This document shows, one piece after another, positions 1 to 5,864 of a DNA stretch of 8,973 nt. Under the pieces are notes generated by a model. It saw only the letters and a program-made list of their open reading frames with translations. It was not told the DNA's origin and ran no database searches. This DNA is from Clostridia bacterium (GTDB lineage Bacteria > Bacillota > Clostridia > Christensenellales > Aristaeellaceae). Location: positions 1-8,973 of the forward strand of contig JAFPYA010000339.1 of assembly GCA_017412445.1 (NCBI GenBank). Reading direction: 5' to 3'. The translations under genes were made by a program, and so were the position numbers. Position 1 is the stretch's first letter. Every line of letters starts with the position of its first letter.

Positions 1-2
1 GA

Positions 3-251
3 TTATATTTGTGCAATTTCATGAACAATTCTCTTTGCGCCCCCCCAATGAGATCCGCCCGCAAAATCGCCTCCCTGAGGCACAGGGCGGAGCTGCTCAT
101 CCCCTACAGCAAAGGCGGCGTGCTCAGCCTCATCCACTCAAAGGGCATAGTCGAAAGCGAGGAATACACCGAAAGCGGCACCAGGGTCGTCTGCGAAATG
201 GACGCCACGCTCTACGCGCGCGTAACAAAGGAACTGAAGGGAGACTCTTGA
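3..251 (+). CDS. hflX: C-terminal part of HflX-type ribosome-associated GTPase (5' partial)
   Basis: The frame is open from the first bases of the window and stops with TGA at 249-251, so this is a 5'-partial gene. From about position 48 the translation resembles the C-terminal domain that follows the GTPase domain in HflX: an AELLIPY strand, then SKGGVLSLIHSKGIV, then a SEEYTESGTRV segment. HflX is a translational GTPase that splits stalled or hibernating ribosomes. The GTP-binding motifs would lie upstream and are not in view, so the call rests on this C-terminal domain alone. The roughly 15 residues before MRSARKIASL do not look like HflX; they are encoded by AT-rich DNA followed by a run of seven C. 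The ATG at 27 or 48 is unlikely to be a true start. The stop lies one base before the next gene's ATG, which suggests cotranscription. Confidence 0.7.
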   Translation, partial: LYLCNFMNNSLCAPPMRSARKIASLRHRAELLIPYSKGGVLSLIHSKGIVESEEYTESGTRVVCEMDATLYARVTKELKGDS

Positions 252-252
252 C

Positions 253-1389
253 ATGGCGAACAACATGCTGGACTTCATAAAGGCAAACGGCTTCAAGCAG
301 TTTGACGCCCTGCCGTTTACCCCTGTGGATAACCTTATCTGGTCGCAGATGTCGTATATAGACTACGAGAAGGCGATAAACGCGATGCCTTGCGGCGTAA
401 GCGCGCTGCATGGCAAGCTGGATTTCGGCGTAAAGAGCAAGGAAAACGAGCTTTTGTTTCAATTGGTGGCTTCGAGCGCCCGCTTTGCCGGCACCGTGGT
501 CACGGATTATGTGAGCGAGTTTTCAAAGGAAGACACGCGGCAATTTGCCGCCGTCAGCTTCCTCCTTGGAGACGGCACTGCCTACGTGTCCTTCCGCGGC
601 ACCGACTCAACCATAGTTGGCTGGAAGGAGGACTTCATGCTCTCCTTCACCACGCCCGTGCCCGCGCAGACCGAGGCGGTCAGATATTTGAACGCCGCGG
701 GACGGCGGCTTAACTGCCCTCTGCGCGTGGGCGGCCACTCAAAGGGCGGCAACCTCGCCATATACGCCTCGGCGTTTTGCGATAAGCAGGTGCAGGATCA
801 GATAATCGAGGTGTACTCAAACGATGGGCCGGGCTTTGAAAAGCAGGTGCTTTCGAGCGAGGGCTACCTCAGCATAAAGCCCCGCATAAAGCGCTTCATA
901 CCCGAATCCTCCGTTATCGGCATGCTGATGGACAGCGATTCGAGCGTGAGCGTGATAAAGAGCGACGGCTTCAGCGTCTGGCAGCATAATCCCTACAGCT
1001 GGCTTACTGAGGGCGAGGACTTTATATACGAAAGCTCTACCACCTTTGGCAGCGACATGATAAGCGAGTCTCAAAAGGACTGGTTCAAGCAGCTGGACGA
1101 AGGCAAGCGCAAGGAATACGTCGATCTGGTGTTCGACCTTATTTTTGCGGGCAACCCGCACACCCTCAAGGACATGCGCACCGACCCTGCCAAGCTCATG
1201 ATGACGCTCAAGGCCATAAAGAACCTGCCCCCCGAGGACAGAAGCACGCTGAGCGCGCTAATAAAGCAGGTCTTTTCGAGCCTCTACACCGGCGGCAGCG
1301 CCGCGCTCAAATTGAAGGAAACCGCGATGCTCGAGCTCATAAAAGCCAAGCTCCCCTTCGACGAGAAGGATACAAAATCCCTTCCGTAA
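253..1389 (+). CDS. DUF2974 / Mbeg1-like alpha/beta hydrolase, 378 aa
   Basis: This is a predicted cytoplasmic serine hydrolase of the lipase-like DUF2974 (Mbeg1-like, PF11187) family, whose substrate is generally unknown. Visible motifs are a conserved N-terminal block (NLIWSQMSYIDYE, about residues 27-39), FRGTDST at 114-120 as in lipase class 3 folds, and the nucleophile elbow GGHSKGGN with Ser163. SNDGPGF follows at 189-195, where Asp191 is a candidate acid, and QHNPYSW at 244-250, where His245 is a candidate catalytic His. There is no signal peptide or membrane segment. The ATG at 253 is supported by an AAGGGAG Shine-Dalgarno at 237-243, inside the end of hflX. The one-base gap to hflX implies an operon or translational coupling. 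Isoleucine is mostly written as ATA (15 of 19 by hand count). The family call is firm; the reaction is unknown. Confidence 0.85.
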   Translation: MANNMLDFIKANGFKQFDALPFTPVDNLIWSQMSYIDYEKAINAMPCGVSALHGKLDFGVKSKENELLFQLVASSARFAGTVVTDYVSEFSKEDTRQFAAVSFLLGDGTAYVSFRGTDSTIVGWKEDFMLSFTTPVPAQTEAVRYLNAAGRRLNCPLRVGGHSKGGNLAIYASAFCDKQVQDQIIEVYSNDGPGFEKQVLSSEGYLSIKPRIKRFIPESSVIGMLMDSDSSVSVIKSDGFSVWQHNPYSWLTEGEDFIYESSTTFGSDMISESQKDWFKQLDEGKRKEYVDLVFDLIFAGNPHTLKDMRTDPAKLMMTLKAIKNLPPEDRSTLSALIKQVFSSLYTGGSAALKLKETAMLELIKAKLPFDEKDTKSLP

Positions 1390-1409
1390 AACCGGTAGGA
1401 CGCGCCTGA

Positions 1410-1437
1410 TTGACAAAAAATGCCAGGGCGCAATAAA
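1410..1437 (+). promoter_or_regulatory. Candidate sigma-A-type promoter for the VanX-like gene
   Basis: A perfect -35 hexamer TTGACA (1410-1415) is followed after 16 bases by AATAAA (1432-1437), which matches the TATAAT consensus at four of six positions. It lies in the 92-base gap before the dipeptidase and points toward it. The -35 box sits in the loop of an imperfect inverted repeat, GCGCCTG at 1402-1408 and CAGGGCGC at 1424-1431, which could be an operator or chance. I see no convincing terminator for the preceding hydrolase gene, so read-through is also possible. Confidence 0.45.
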
Positions 1438-1471
1438 TCGGGCTTCCGCGCTGAACATACCTCAAAAACAT

Positions 1472-1476
1472 GGAGG
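1472..1476 (+). promoter_or_regulatory. Ribosome binding site that decides the VanX-like start
   Basis: GGAGG at 1472-1476 lies five bases upstream of the ATG at 1482. The earlier in-frame ATG at 1470 overlaps this site and has no Shine-Dalgarno of its own. The start at 1482 also places a Lys-Lys pair immediately before the hydrophobic signal sequence, as expected for a secreted protein. Confidence 0.8.
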
Positions 1477-1481
1477 AAAAT

Positions 1482-2198
1482 ATGAAAAAGCTTCTGAGTC
1501 TGATTGTCTTGATATGCGTTTTCTGTTCCGCTTGCGCGTTTGCCGCAGGCGGCATAGTTTTTTCGGACGACGCTTCCGATTTCGTGCTGCTGTCCGAAGC
1601 CGTGCCCGATGCCATACTGGAAATCAGGTATTACAGCACATATAACTTCGTGGGCGACCGCATCGACGGCTACGAGGAGCCGCTGGCCTTTCTGACCAGG
1701 GACGCCGCCTCGGCGCTGAAGGAAGTGAGTGACGATCTGATGCAAAAGGGCTACAGGCTCAAAATCTACGATGCCTATCGCCCGCAAATGGCGGTGACCC
1801 ACTTCATGCGCTGGGCGTTGGATTTTGAGGACACACGCATGAAGCCTTACTTCTATCCCGAATTTGAGAAGGACGTATTGTTCCCTCTTGGCTACATCGC
1901 CGAGCATTCCGGCCACAGCCGGGGCAGCACCGTGGACCTTACGCTGTTTGACATGAGCACGGGCAAGGAGGTCGACATGGGCGGCACATTCGACTATTTC
2001 GGCCTGTTGAGCCACCCTGATTATAAGGGTATCACTCAGGAGCAGTACGCCAACCGCATGATTTTGCGCGAAGCGATGCTGGCGCACGGCTTTAAGCCCT
2101 TAAGCGAGGAATGGTGGCACTTCACGCTCAAAAACGAGCCCTACCCCAACACCTACTTCACATTCCCGATAAACAGCTCTGTGCTTGCGGGAGAGTGA
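1482..2198 (+). CDS. Secreted D-alanyl-D-alanine dipeptidase, VanX/DdpX type (peptidase M15D), 238 aa
   Basis: This is a zinc dipeptidase predicted to hydrolyse D-Ala-D-Ala. Residues 1-21 form a signal peptide: MKK, a hydrophobic core, then AFA/AG as a likely signal peptidase I site. The mature enzyme would act outside the membrane. All VanX hallmarks are present: YDAYRP with Arg100 (VanX Arg71), SGHSRGSTVDLTL with zinc ligands His145 and Asp152 seven residues apart, and EEWWHF with catalytic Glu210 and zinc ligand His213. GGTFDYFG at 168-174 is the usual block between them. VanX is about 202 residues, so the extra length is mostly the signal peptide. No vanH, vanA-type ligase or vanRS pair is visible nearby, so a role in peptidoglycan turnover or D-Ala scavenging is more likely than glycopeptide resistance. 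It is probably monocistronic, with its own promoter and a strong terminator. Confidence 0.9.
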   Translation: MKKLLSLIVLICVFCSACAFAAGGIVFSDDASDFVLLSEAVPDAILEIRYYSTYNFVGDRIDGYEEPLAFLTRDAASALKEVSDDLMQKGYRLKIYDAYRPQMAVTHFMRWALDFEDTRMKPYFYPEFEKDVLFPLGYIAEHSGHSRGSTVDLTLFDMSTGKEVDMGGTFDYFGLLSHPDYKGITQEQYANRMILREAMLAHGFKPLSEEWWHFTLKNEPYPNTYFTFPINSSVLAGE

Positions 2199-2206
2199 TA
2201 AAAGAG

Positions 2207-2230
2207 CCGGAAGGATATGTTTCCCTCCGG
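2207..2230 (-). terminator. Hairpin, candidate minus-strand terminator
   Basis: CCGGAAGG (2207-2214) pairs imperfectly with CCCTCCGG (2223-2230): five bp, a mismatch, then two bp, around an 8-base loop. Read on the minus strand the hairpin is followed by CTCTTTTATC, a short U-rich tract. It could therefore end the long minus-strand operon, about 100 bases past the stop codon of the XRE regulator gene. It is weaker than the neighbouring plus-strand terminator. Confidence 0.45.
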
Positions 2231-2237
2231 TTTCAAG

Positions 2238-2273
2238 CCCCGGTACGACCTTGCCGTACCGGGGACTTTTTTT
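2238..2273 (+). terminator. Rho-independent terminator after the VanX-like gene
   Basis: A perfect 10-bp stem, CCCCGGTACG (2238-2247) with CGTACCGGGG (2255-2264), encloses a 7-base loop. It is followed after two bases by seven T (2267-2273). It lies 40 bases past the dipeptidase stop codon. On the minus strand the same stem has no T tract, so it mainly serves the plus strand. Confidence 0.9.
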
Positions 2274-2330
2274 CAAAATCGATGTTCAATTTCTCAAAAG
2301 ATAAAAGGCGCGGCACAAAACAAAGCGTTT

Positions 2331-3032
2331 TTACAGCGTCCTTATGAGCCTTACGCAGCGGCCAAGGAATTTGACCTCCGCCCAAAGCTTTGACTCTATG
2401 CGAAGCTCGCGGTCGAAGGACTGGAGTATCAGCTTTGAGCCCTCGAGCTTTTTAACGCGCCTGAGCGCGCGGTATCCGCCCAGATCTATCAGCATTATGG
2501 CGTCGTCTACAGGCGTTTTGTCGGGAACGACCAAAAGCAGGTCGCCCGCGCGAATGCCAAAGCCGCCCATGTCGCTTCCCGCGCAGCGGTACAAAAGCAC
2601 CTTGTCGGGCTGGCTGCCCTCTATCTTGCCGCTGATTACCGGAAAAAGCATATGATCGAGCACGAGCCCTTTCTCGTCTATGATGGGCACGCGCTTTACC
2701 ACGCCGCCCAGCGCGTTCAGCCATGCGTCGTTGCTTTCAAGCTCCTTCTCCGTGGGCGCGGGCTTTTCCGGCTCGGCGGGTATAATGTAAGGCCGCGGGC
2801 GGGGCTTCACCTTCACTTCGGGCTCGTTTGCGGTCTCGATTTCGGTGCTGATTAATTCATTTATGCCGCAGGCCTTGAGTATGCGGCGCGCCTGATCGTC
2901 CGACGGTATGCGCCTGCCCGCCTCAAAGTCCTTTATTACGCTCTCCGCCATGCCGGTCTTTTTGGCCAGCTGTTTTTCGGTCATGCCGTATTTTATTCTG
3001 TTCTGGCGTATGGTGTCGCCCATTCTTCCCAT
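2331..3032 (-). CDS. XRE-family regulator with a degenerate S24/LexA-like C-terminal domain, 233 aa
   Basis: This is a predicted DNA-binding transcription regulator. Residues 6-60 form an HTH_3 (Cro/CI-type) domain: IRQNRIKYGMTEKQLAKKTG, the recognition-helix region MAESVIKDFEAGRR, then IPSDDQARRILKACGI. A Pro/Glu/Lys-rich linker spans about 66-100. Residues about 114-230 resemble the S24 fold of LexA/CI repressors, including FGIRAGDLLLVV at 158-169 and a YRALRRVKKLEG strand at 187-198. Aligned to LexA, Asp154 takes the nucleophile Ser position (CAGSDM) and Arg191 the catalytic Lys position, so self-cleavage is not expected. The ATG at 3032 is chosen because GGAGGG (minus strand, 3040-3045) lies 7 bases upstream; the ATG at 3023 has no site at good spacing. 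It is the last gene of the minus-strand run, 67 bases after a membrane protein. The target operator is unknown. Confidence 0.8.
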   Translation of the reverse strand: MGRMGDTIRQNRIKYGMTEKQLAKKTGMAESVIKDFEAGRRIPSDDQARRILKACGINELISTEIETANEPEVKVKPRPRPYIIPAEPEKPAPTEKELESNDAWLNALGGVVKRVPIIDEKGLVLDHMLFPVISGKIEGSQPDKVLLYRCAGSDMGGFGIRAGDLLLVVPDKTPVDDAIMLIDLGGYRALRRVKKLEGSKLILQSFDRELRIESKLWAEVKFLGRCVRLIRTL

Positions 3033-3099
3033 GGTCTTGCCCTCCGGCTGTTATTTGTGCCTGCGTACGGTTAAAAATTCCTGTGAGCTTTACGCCTTC

Positions 3100-3660
3100 T
3101 CAGGCGCGCTTCCTTGCGGCGGTCTTTTTGACACGCTTCAGAAGCCTCAGCTTTCTTGATGCGTACATGTGCCACTCGGCAAATACGAGCGTGATTGCGC
3201 TCCACAGCGCGAGCAGGAGCTTTAGCGCGTTTCTGTCAAACAGCTCTGAATCGCGCTGAGATATATCCGCTATGAATATGATTATGTAGCCAATCGACAG
3301 TGAGGCCGAAATGAGGCCGCAGAGCGCGAGCGCCGGGTAGGATTTTGCTTTCATCGGCCTGAGCATGCAAAGTGCGACGGCCGCCAGGGCGCACAGCGCG
3401 TTTGCCAGCATCAGCCACTTTGTCATGTCGTTGTTTATAAATTCCATTGCCGTGTTCACTCGGTCTATGAAATAAAACACTAGGTACATTATCGACATGA
3501 CCGCGAGCGCATAGTCCAGAACCACGCTCGGCGTTATGCCCGTTTTTCGGGCGGGCGCGCGTTTCGGTGCTGCTGCGCCTGCGTTTTTCGCGCCGGCTCC
3601 AGGCGCGGCGGCTTTTGGTTTTAAGGCGGCCTTGGGCGCGGCTGAAGGGTTTACGGGCAT
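3100..3660 (-). CDS. Four-segment membrane protein with basic Ala/Lys/Pro-rich tails, function unknown
   Basis: I do not recognise this 186-residue protein. Residues 1-41 are low-complexity and basic, built of Ala, Pro, Lys and Gly, resembling histone-H1-like tails. Four hydrophobic segments follow, at about 46-65, 82-100, 109-131 and 145-164. The last 20 residues are again very basic (SRKLRLLKRVKKTAARKRA). By the positive-inside rule both ends would be cytoplasmic. An AAGGAG Shine-Dalgarno at 3673-3678 is 12 bases from the ATG, which is long but is the only site present. The gene lies 58 bases downstream of the NAGPA-domain gene and 67 bases upstream of the XRE regulator gene, so it probably belongs to the same transcript. 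A coupled role with its neighbours at the membrane is inference only. Confidence 0.65.
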   Translation of the reverse strand: MPVNPSAAPKAALKPKAAAPGAGAKNAGAAAPKRAPARKTGITPSVVLDYALAVMSIMYLVFYFIDRVNTAMEFINNDMTKWLMLANALCALAAVALCMLRPMKAKSYPALALCGLISASLSIGYIIIFIADISQRDSELFDRNALKLLLALWSAITLVFAEWHMYASRKLRLLKRVKKTAARKRA

Positions 3661-3718
3661 TATTTTACCGTTCTCCTTGTGTATTGTTATGTGCGTTTTC
3701 TGTGCGGATGCGCCTGAT

Positions 3719-4951
3719 TTACTGGAGCACCCCGTCTATAAGGCAAACCGCGTCCGAGACCTTGCGGCCGCCGTCCGAGGGCACGTTGATTATATCGCCC
3801 TGCCACCAAAGGGAGGTGCTTTCGCCGCCGTCAAGATTGTACGCCTGCACGCAGCCAAGCTCGCTCATGAAGGCGGCAAGGCCGCTGAAGGTGAGACCGC
3901 GCGATTCGCTCGAACGGCCATCCACGGTCACAAAGCAGTAGTGACCCGGCTCAAAGTAGCCTATGGCGGTGCGGGGATTGGACTTTTTTACCGCGTTTGT
4001 GGCATTGAAGCTCTTGAGCGGCTGCCCGTTTGAGTCGAGCAGCTCAGGGCCAAAGCTCCAGGCCTGATAGGCGTTGTTTTTTACCAGCATATCGGTTTTC
4101 CATTCCTTGCTGGCGTAGGTTACCATGGTGCCGTCCCAGTTTATCGCGCAGGCGTCAAACGTGGAATGCTCCTTGCGGTACAGAAGGCCGTCCCTTATGA
4201 CCACGCCGTTTTTGCGCATGCCGGCAAAGTCGTCGTTTATCGCAACTATAGCGCCGCTTCTTTCGGCCATGCTGCTCACCCACTCGTATTGCCCCTGACC
4301 GAAGCGGTCGTTGGCCAGAGCCGAGCGCAGGCAGGTGATATCGCGGATGTAGAAATCGGTCACATATACGGTGCTTGTATGCGTGCCAGAGGATGTGGCC
4401 TCGTCCACGCGGTGCACGCTTACGCTTATGTTGAGGTTCGGGCTCATGTAGCGGCGCACGCCGTCCTCTGTCCATGAGGCGACCTCGCCCAAAGTGAACT
4501 TGTCCGCATATTTCACCGCGAAGGAACCCACGCGCTCCTCCATGTCCGGCGTATAGTTTTCGGTCGCCGTGCCCACACGCACCTCGGGAATCACGTTCGC
4601 CTGTGAAGTGTCCCTGGGCGCAGGTGTCTCGGCTGAAGCGGGAGATGCATTACCGGTTAACGCGGGCACGCCCGTATCCGTGACGGCGACGGAAGTCGCC
4701 AAAGCGGTCGGACGGCCTATCACCACGTTTTCACTTTGCAAATCGCGCGGCAGCACGTGATGGAATAAGGCGTACACCACCAGCGCCAATCCGACAAGGA
4801 CGAGCTGTACACAGACGCTTATTGCGGTCATGCGAAGCATGCCGCCTCTTAGCGCCTTGCGCGATGAGGCCGCCTTTTTTACGGCAGGGCGGGGTTTGGC
4901 CGCAGCAAGCTTGTTCTTGCCCGGCAGTGCACCGTGCTGATTATTTGTCAT
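3719..4951 (-). CDS. Membrane-anchored phosphodiester glycosidase (NAGPA domain), 410 aa
   Basis: The C-terminal half (about 230-405) is a NAGPA domain, named after the mammalian enzyme that uncovers mannose-6-phosphate. Bacterial members are annotated as phosphodiester glycosidases or exopolysaccharide-related proteins. Signature blocks are SGAIVAINDDFAG (232-244), NPRTAIGYF (325-333), VDGR (343-346), SRGLTFSGLAAFM, YNLDGGESTSLW (371-382), and the terminal GGRKVSDAVCLIDG. Residues 1-40 are a basic, Lys/Ala-rich cytoplasmic tail, and about 42-64 form one membrane segment. About 80-130 is a Thr/Ala/Pro-rich linker, so the catalytic domain should face outward. The ATG at 4951 overlaps the end of the lipid kinase gene by 11 bases, implying translational coupling. 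A TTG at 4960 would give three more residues but is a less likely start. The actual substrate is unknown; cell-wall or teichoic-type glycans are plausible. Confidence 0.85.
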   Translation of the reverse strand: MTNNQHGALPGKNKLAAAKPRPAVKKAASSRKALRGGMLRMTAISVCVQLVLVGLALVVYALFHHVLPRDLQSENVVIGRPTALATSVAVTDTGVPALTGNASPASAETPAPRDTSQANVIPEVRVGTATENYTPDMEERVGSFAVKYADKFTLGEVASWTEDGVRRYMSPNLNISVSVHRVDEATSSGTHTSTVYVTDFYIRDITCLRSALANDRFGQGQYEWVSSMAERSGAIVAINDDFAGMRKNGVVIRDGLLYRKEHSTFDACAINWDGTMVTYASKEWKTDMLVKNNAYQAWSFGPELLDSNGQPLKSFNATNAVKKSNPRTAIGYFEPGHYCFVTVDGRSSESRGLTFSGLAAFMSELGCVQAYNLDGGESTSLWWQGDIINVPSDGGRKVSDAVCLIDGVLQ

Positions 4952-5864
4952 ACTGAGCAATATCGCCTTGTACGGCTTCGATCGGCACCTTTATCGTGAC
5001 CGCCCTGTTCAGGTTCTGTATCACGAAGCGCCTCTTGCCCACGGCCTGCTCGCCGTCGAGCGTCCAGTCGAGGTCTTCGTCGGTTTCTATCTCCACGCGG
5101 CTGACCTTGTAGAGCTTAAGCTTATCGTCAAAGCGCTTGGCGAGCACCTGATTCAAGAGCTTGCTGTATTCCAGCGCGTTTGCCGGCTTTTCAACGAGCA
5201 TCATCTCAAACAGTCCGTCGTCGAGCTTGACGGTGCTTTTGTCTATGGTGAGTATGCCCGCAAGCGAGGTGGAGTTTGTGATCGAGCCGAACAGATATTC
5301 GCCCTCAAAGTCGCCCGCGTCGGTCTTTATGCGCGCGTTCACGGCCTTGAGCGACCAGACCTCCTTTGCGCCCTCGAGCACGTACGCCAGATGACCCAGC
5401 GCGTTCTTCATCGCCTGAGGCGTGGTGTATGAGGCCTTGGTAAACGCGCCGAAAGAGGCGGTGTACACGAAGTTTCTGTAATTGAAGCGGCCTATGTCGA
5501 GCTCGCGCGAATACTCGCCCACCGCCGTATGCGCCGCCTCGAATATATCGCGGCTGAGCCCCAGCGTGGTGCCCAGATCGTTCGTGGTGCCGCAGGGCAG
5601 GTAGGCTATGGGCACACGCAGACCCGCGTTGAGGAGGCCCGTTATGGTTTCGTTCAGTGTGCCGTCGCCGCCCGCGCAGACTACGAGGTCGTAATCCGCG
5701 CCGCAGCTTGCCGCGGCCTCCACCGCGTGGCCCGAGTACTCTGTCATGAAGACCGTGGGCAAATAGCCTGCGCCGCAGAATATCTCCAGTATTCCGCCCA
5801 ACTGCTTTTCCGCCTTCATCTGACCCGCGCGTGGGTTTACGATGAAAAGTAGCTTTTTGTTCAT
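4941..5864 (-). CDS. Diacylglycerol kinase-family lipid kinase (DagK/YegS/BmrU-like), 307 aa
   Basis: This is a cytosolic or membrane-associated ATP-dependent lipid kinase of the DAGK catalytic family, likely phosphorylating diacylglycerol or a related lipid back into phospholipid synthesis. The N-terminus MNKKLLFIVNPRAG carries the NPxAG motif. The nucleotide-binding GGDGTLNE is at 65-72, PCGTTNDLGTTLG at 90-102, and the second-domain blocks LDDGLFEMMLV (214-224) and TLDGEQ (268-273) follow. The length matches the roughly 300-residue family. The ATG at 5864 is set by an AGGAG site (5871-5875) six bases upstream and by the NPRAG motif near the start. The frame stays open upstream, but only as a shadow of the previous gene. 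Its start overlaps the stop of the upstream membrane-protein gene by 4 bases (ATGA), and its end overlaps the NAGPA gene. Family members differ in lipid specificity, so the exact substrate is inferred. Confidence 0.9.
   Translation of the reverse strand: MNKKLLFIVNPRAGQMKAEKQLGGILEIFCGAGYLPTVFMTEYSGHAVEAAASCGADYDLVVCAGGDGTLNETITGLLNAGLRVPIAYLPCGTTNDLGTTLGLSRDIFEAAHTAVGEYSRELDIGRFNYRNFVYTASFGAFTKASYTTPQAMKNALGHLAYVLEGAKEVWSLKAVNARIKTDAGDFEGEYLFGSITNSTSLAGILTIDKSTVKLDDGLFEMMLVEKPANALEYSKLLNQVLAKRFDDKLKLYKVSRVEIETDEDLDWTLDGEQAVGKRRFVIQNLNRAVTIKVPIEAVQGDIAQYDK

Noticed and set aside
1284..2087. Long minus-strand open frame of 267 codons opposite the dipeptidase gene
   Set aside because: It is antisense to two well-supported genes, has no recognisable domain and no credible ribosome binding site.
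1482..2198. A vancomycin-resistance determinant
   Set aside because: The enzyme family is right, but it is secreted and no D-Ala-D-Lac ligase, vanH dehydrogenase or vanRS two-component genes are in the window.
2331..3032. LexA itself or a self-cleaving prophage repressor
   Set aside because: The HTH is of the Cro/CI type, the Ser and Lys positions hold Asp and Arg, no scissile AG or CG pair is clear, and no phage genes are nearby.
4952..4960. TTG at 4960 as start of the NAGPA-domain gene
   Set aside because: It is a rarer start codon with the weak AAGGCG site only three bases away. The ATG at 4951 overlaps the upstream stop in a normal coupling arrangement.
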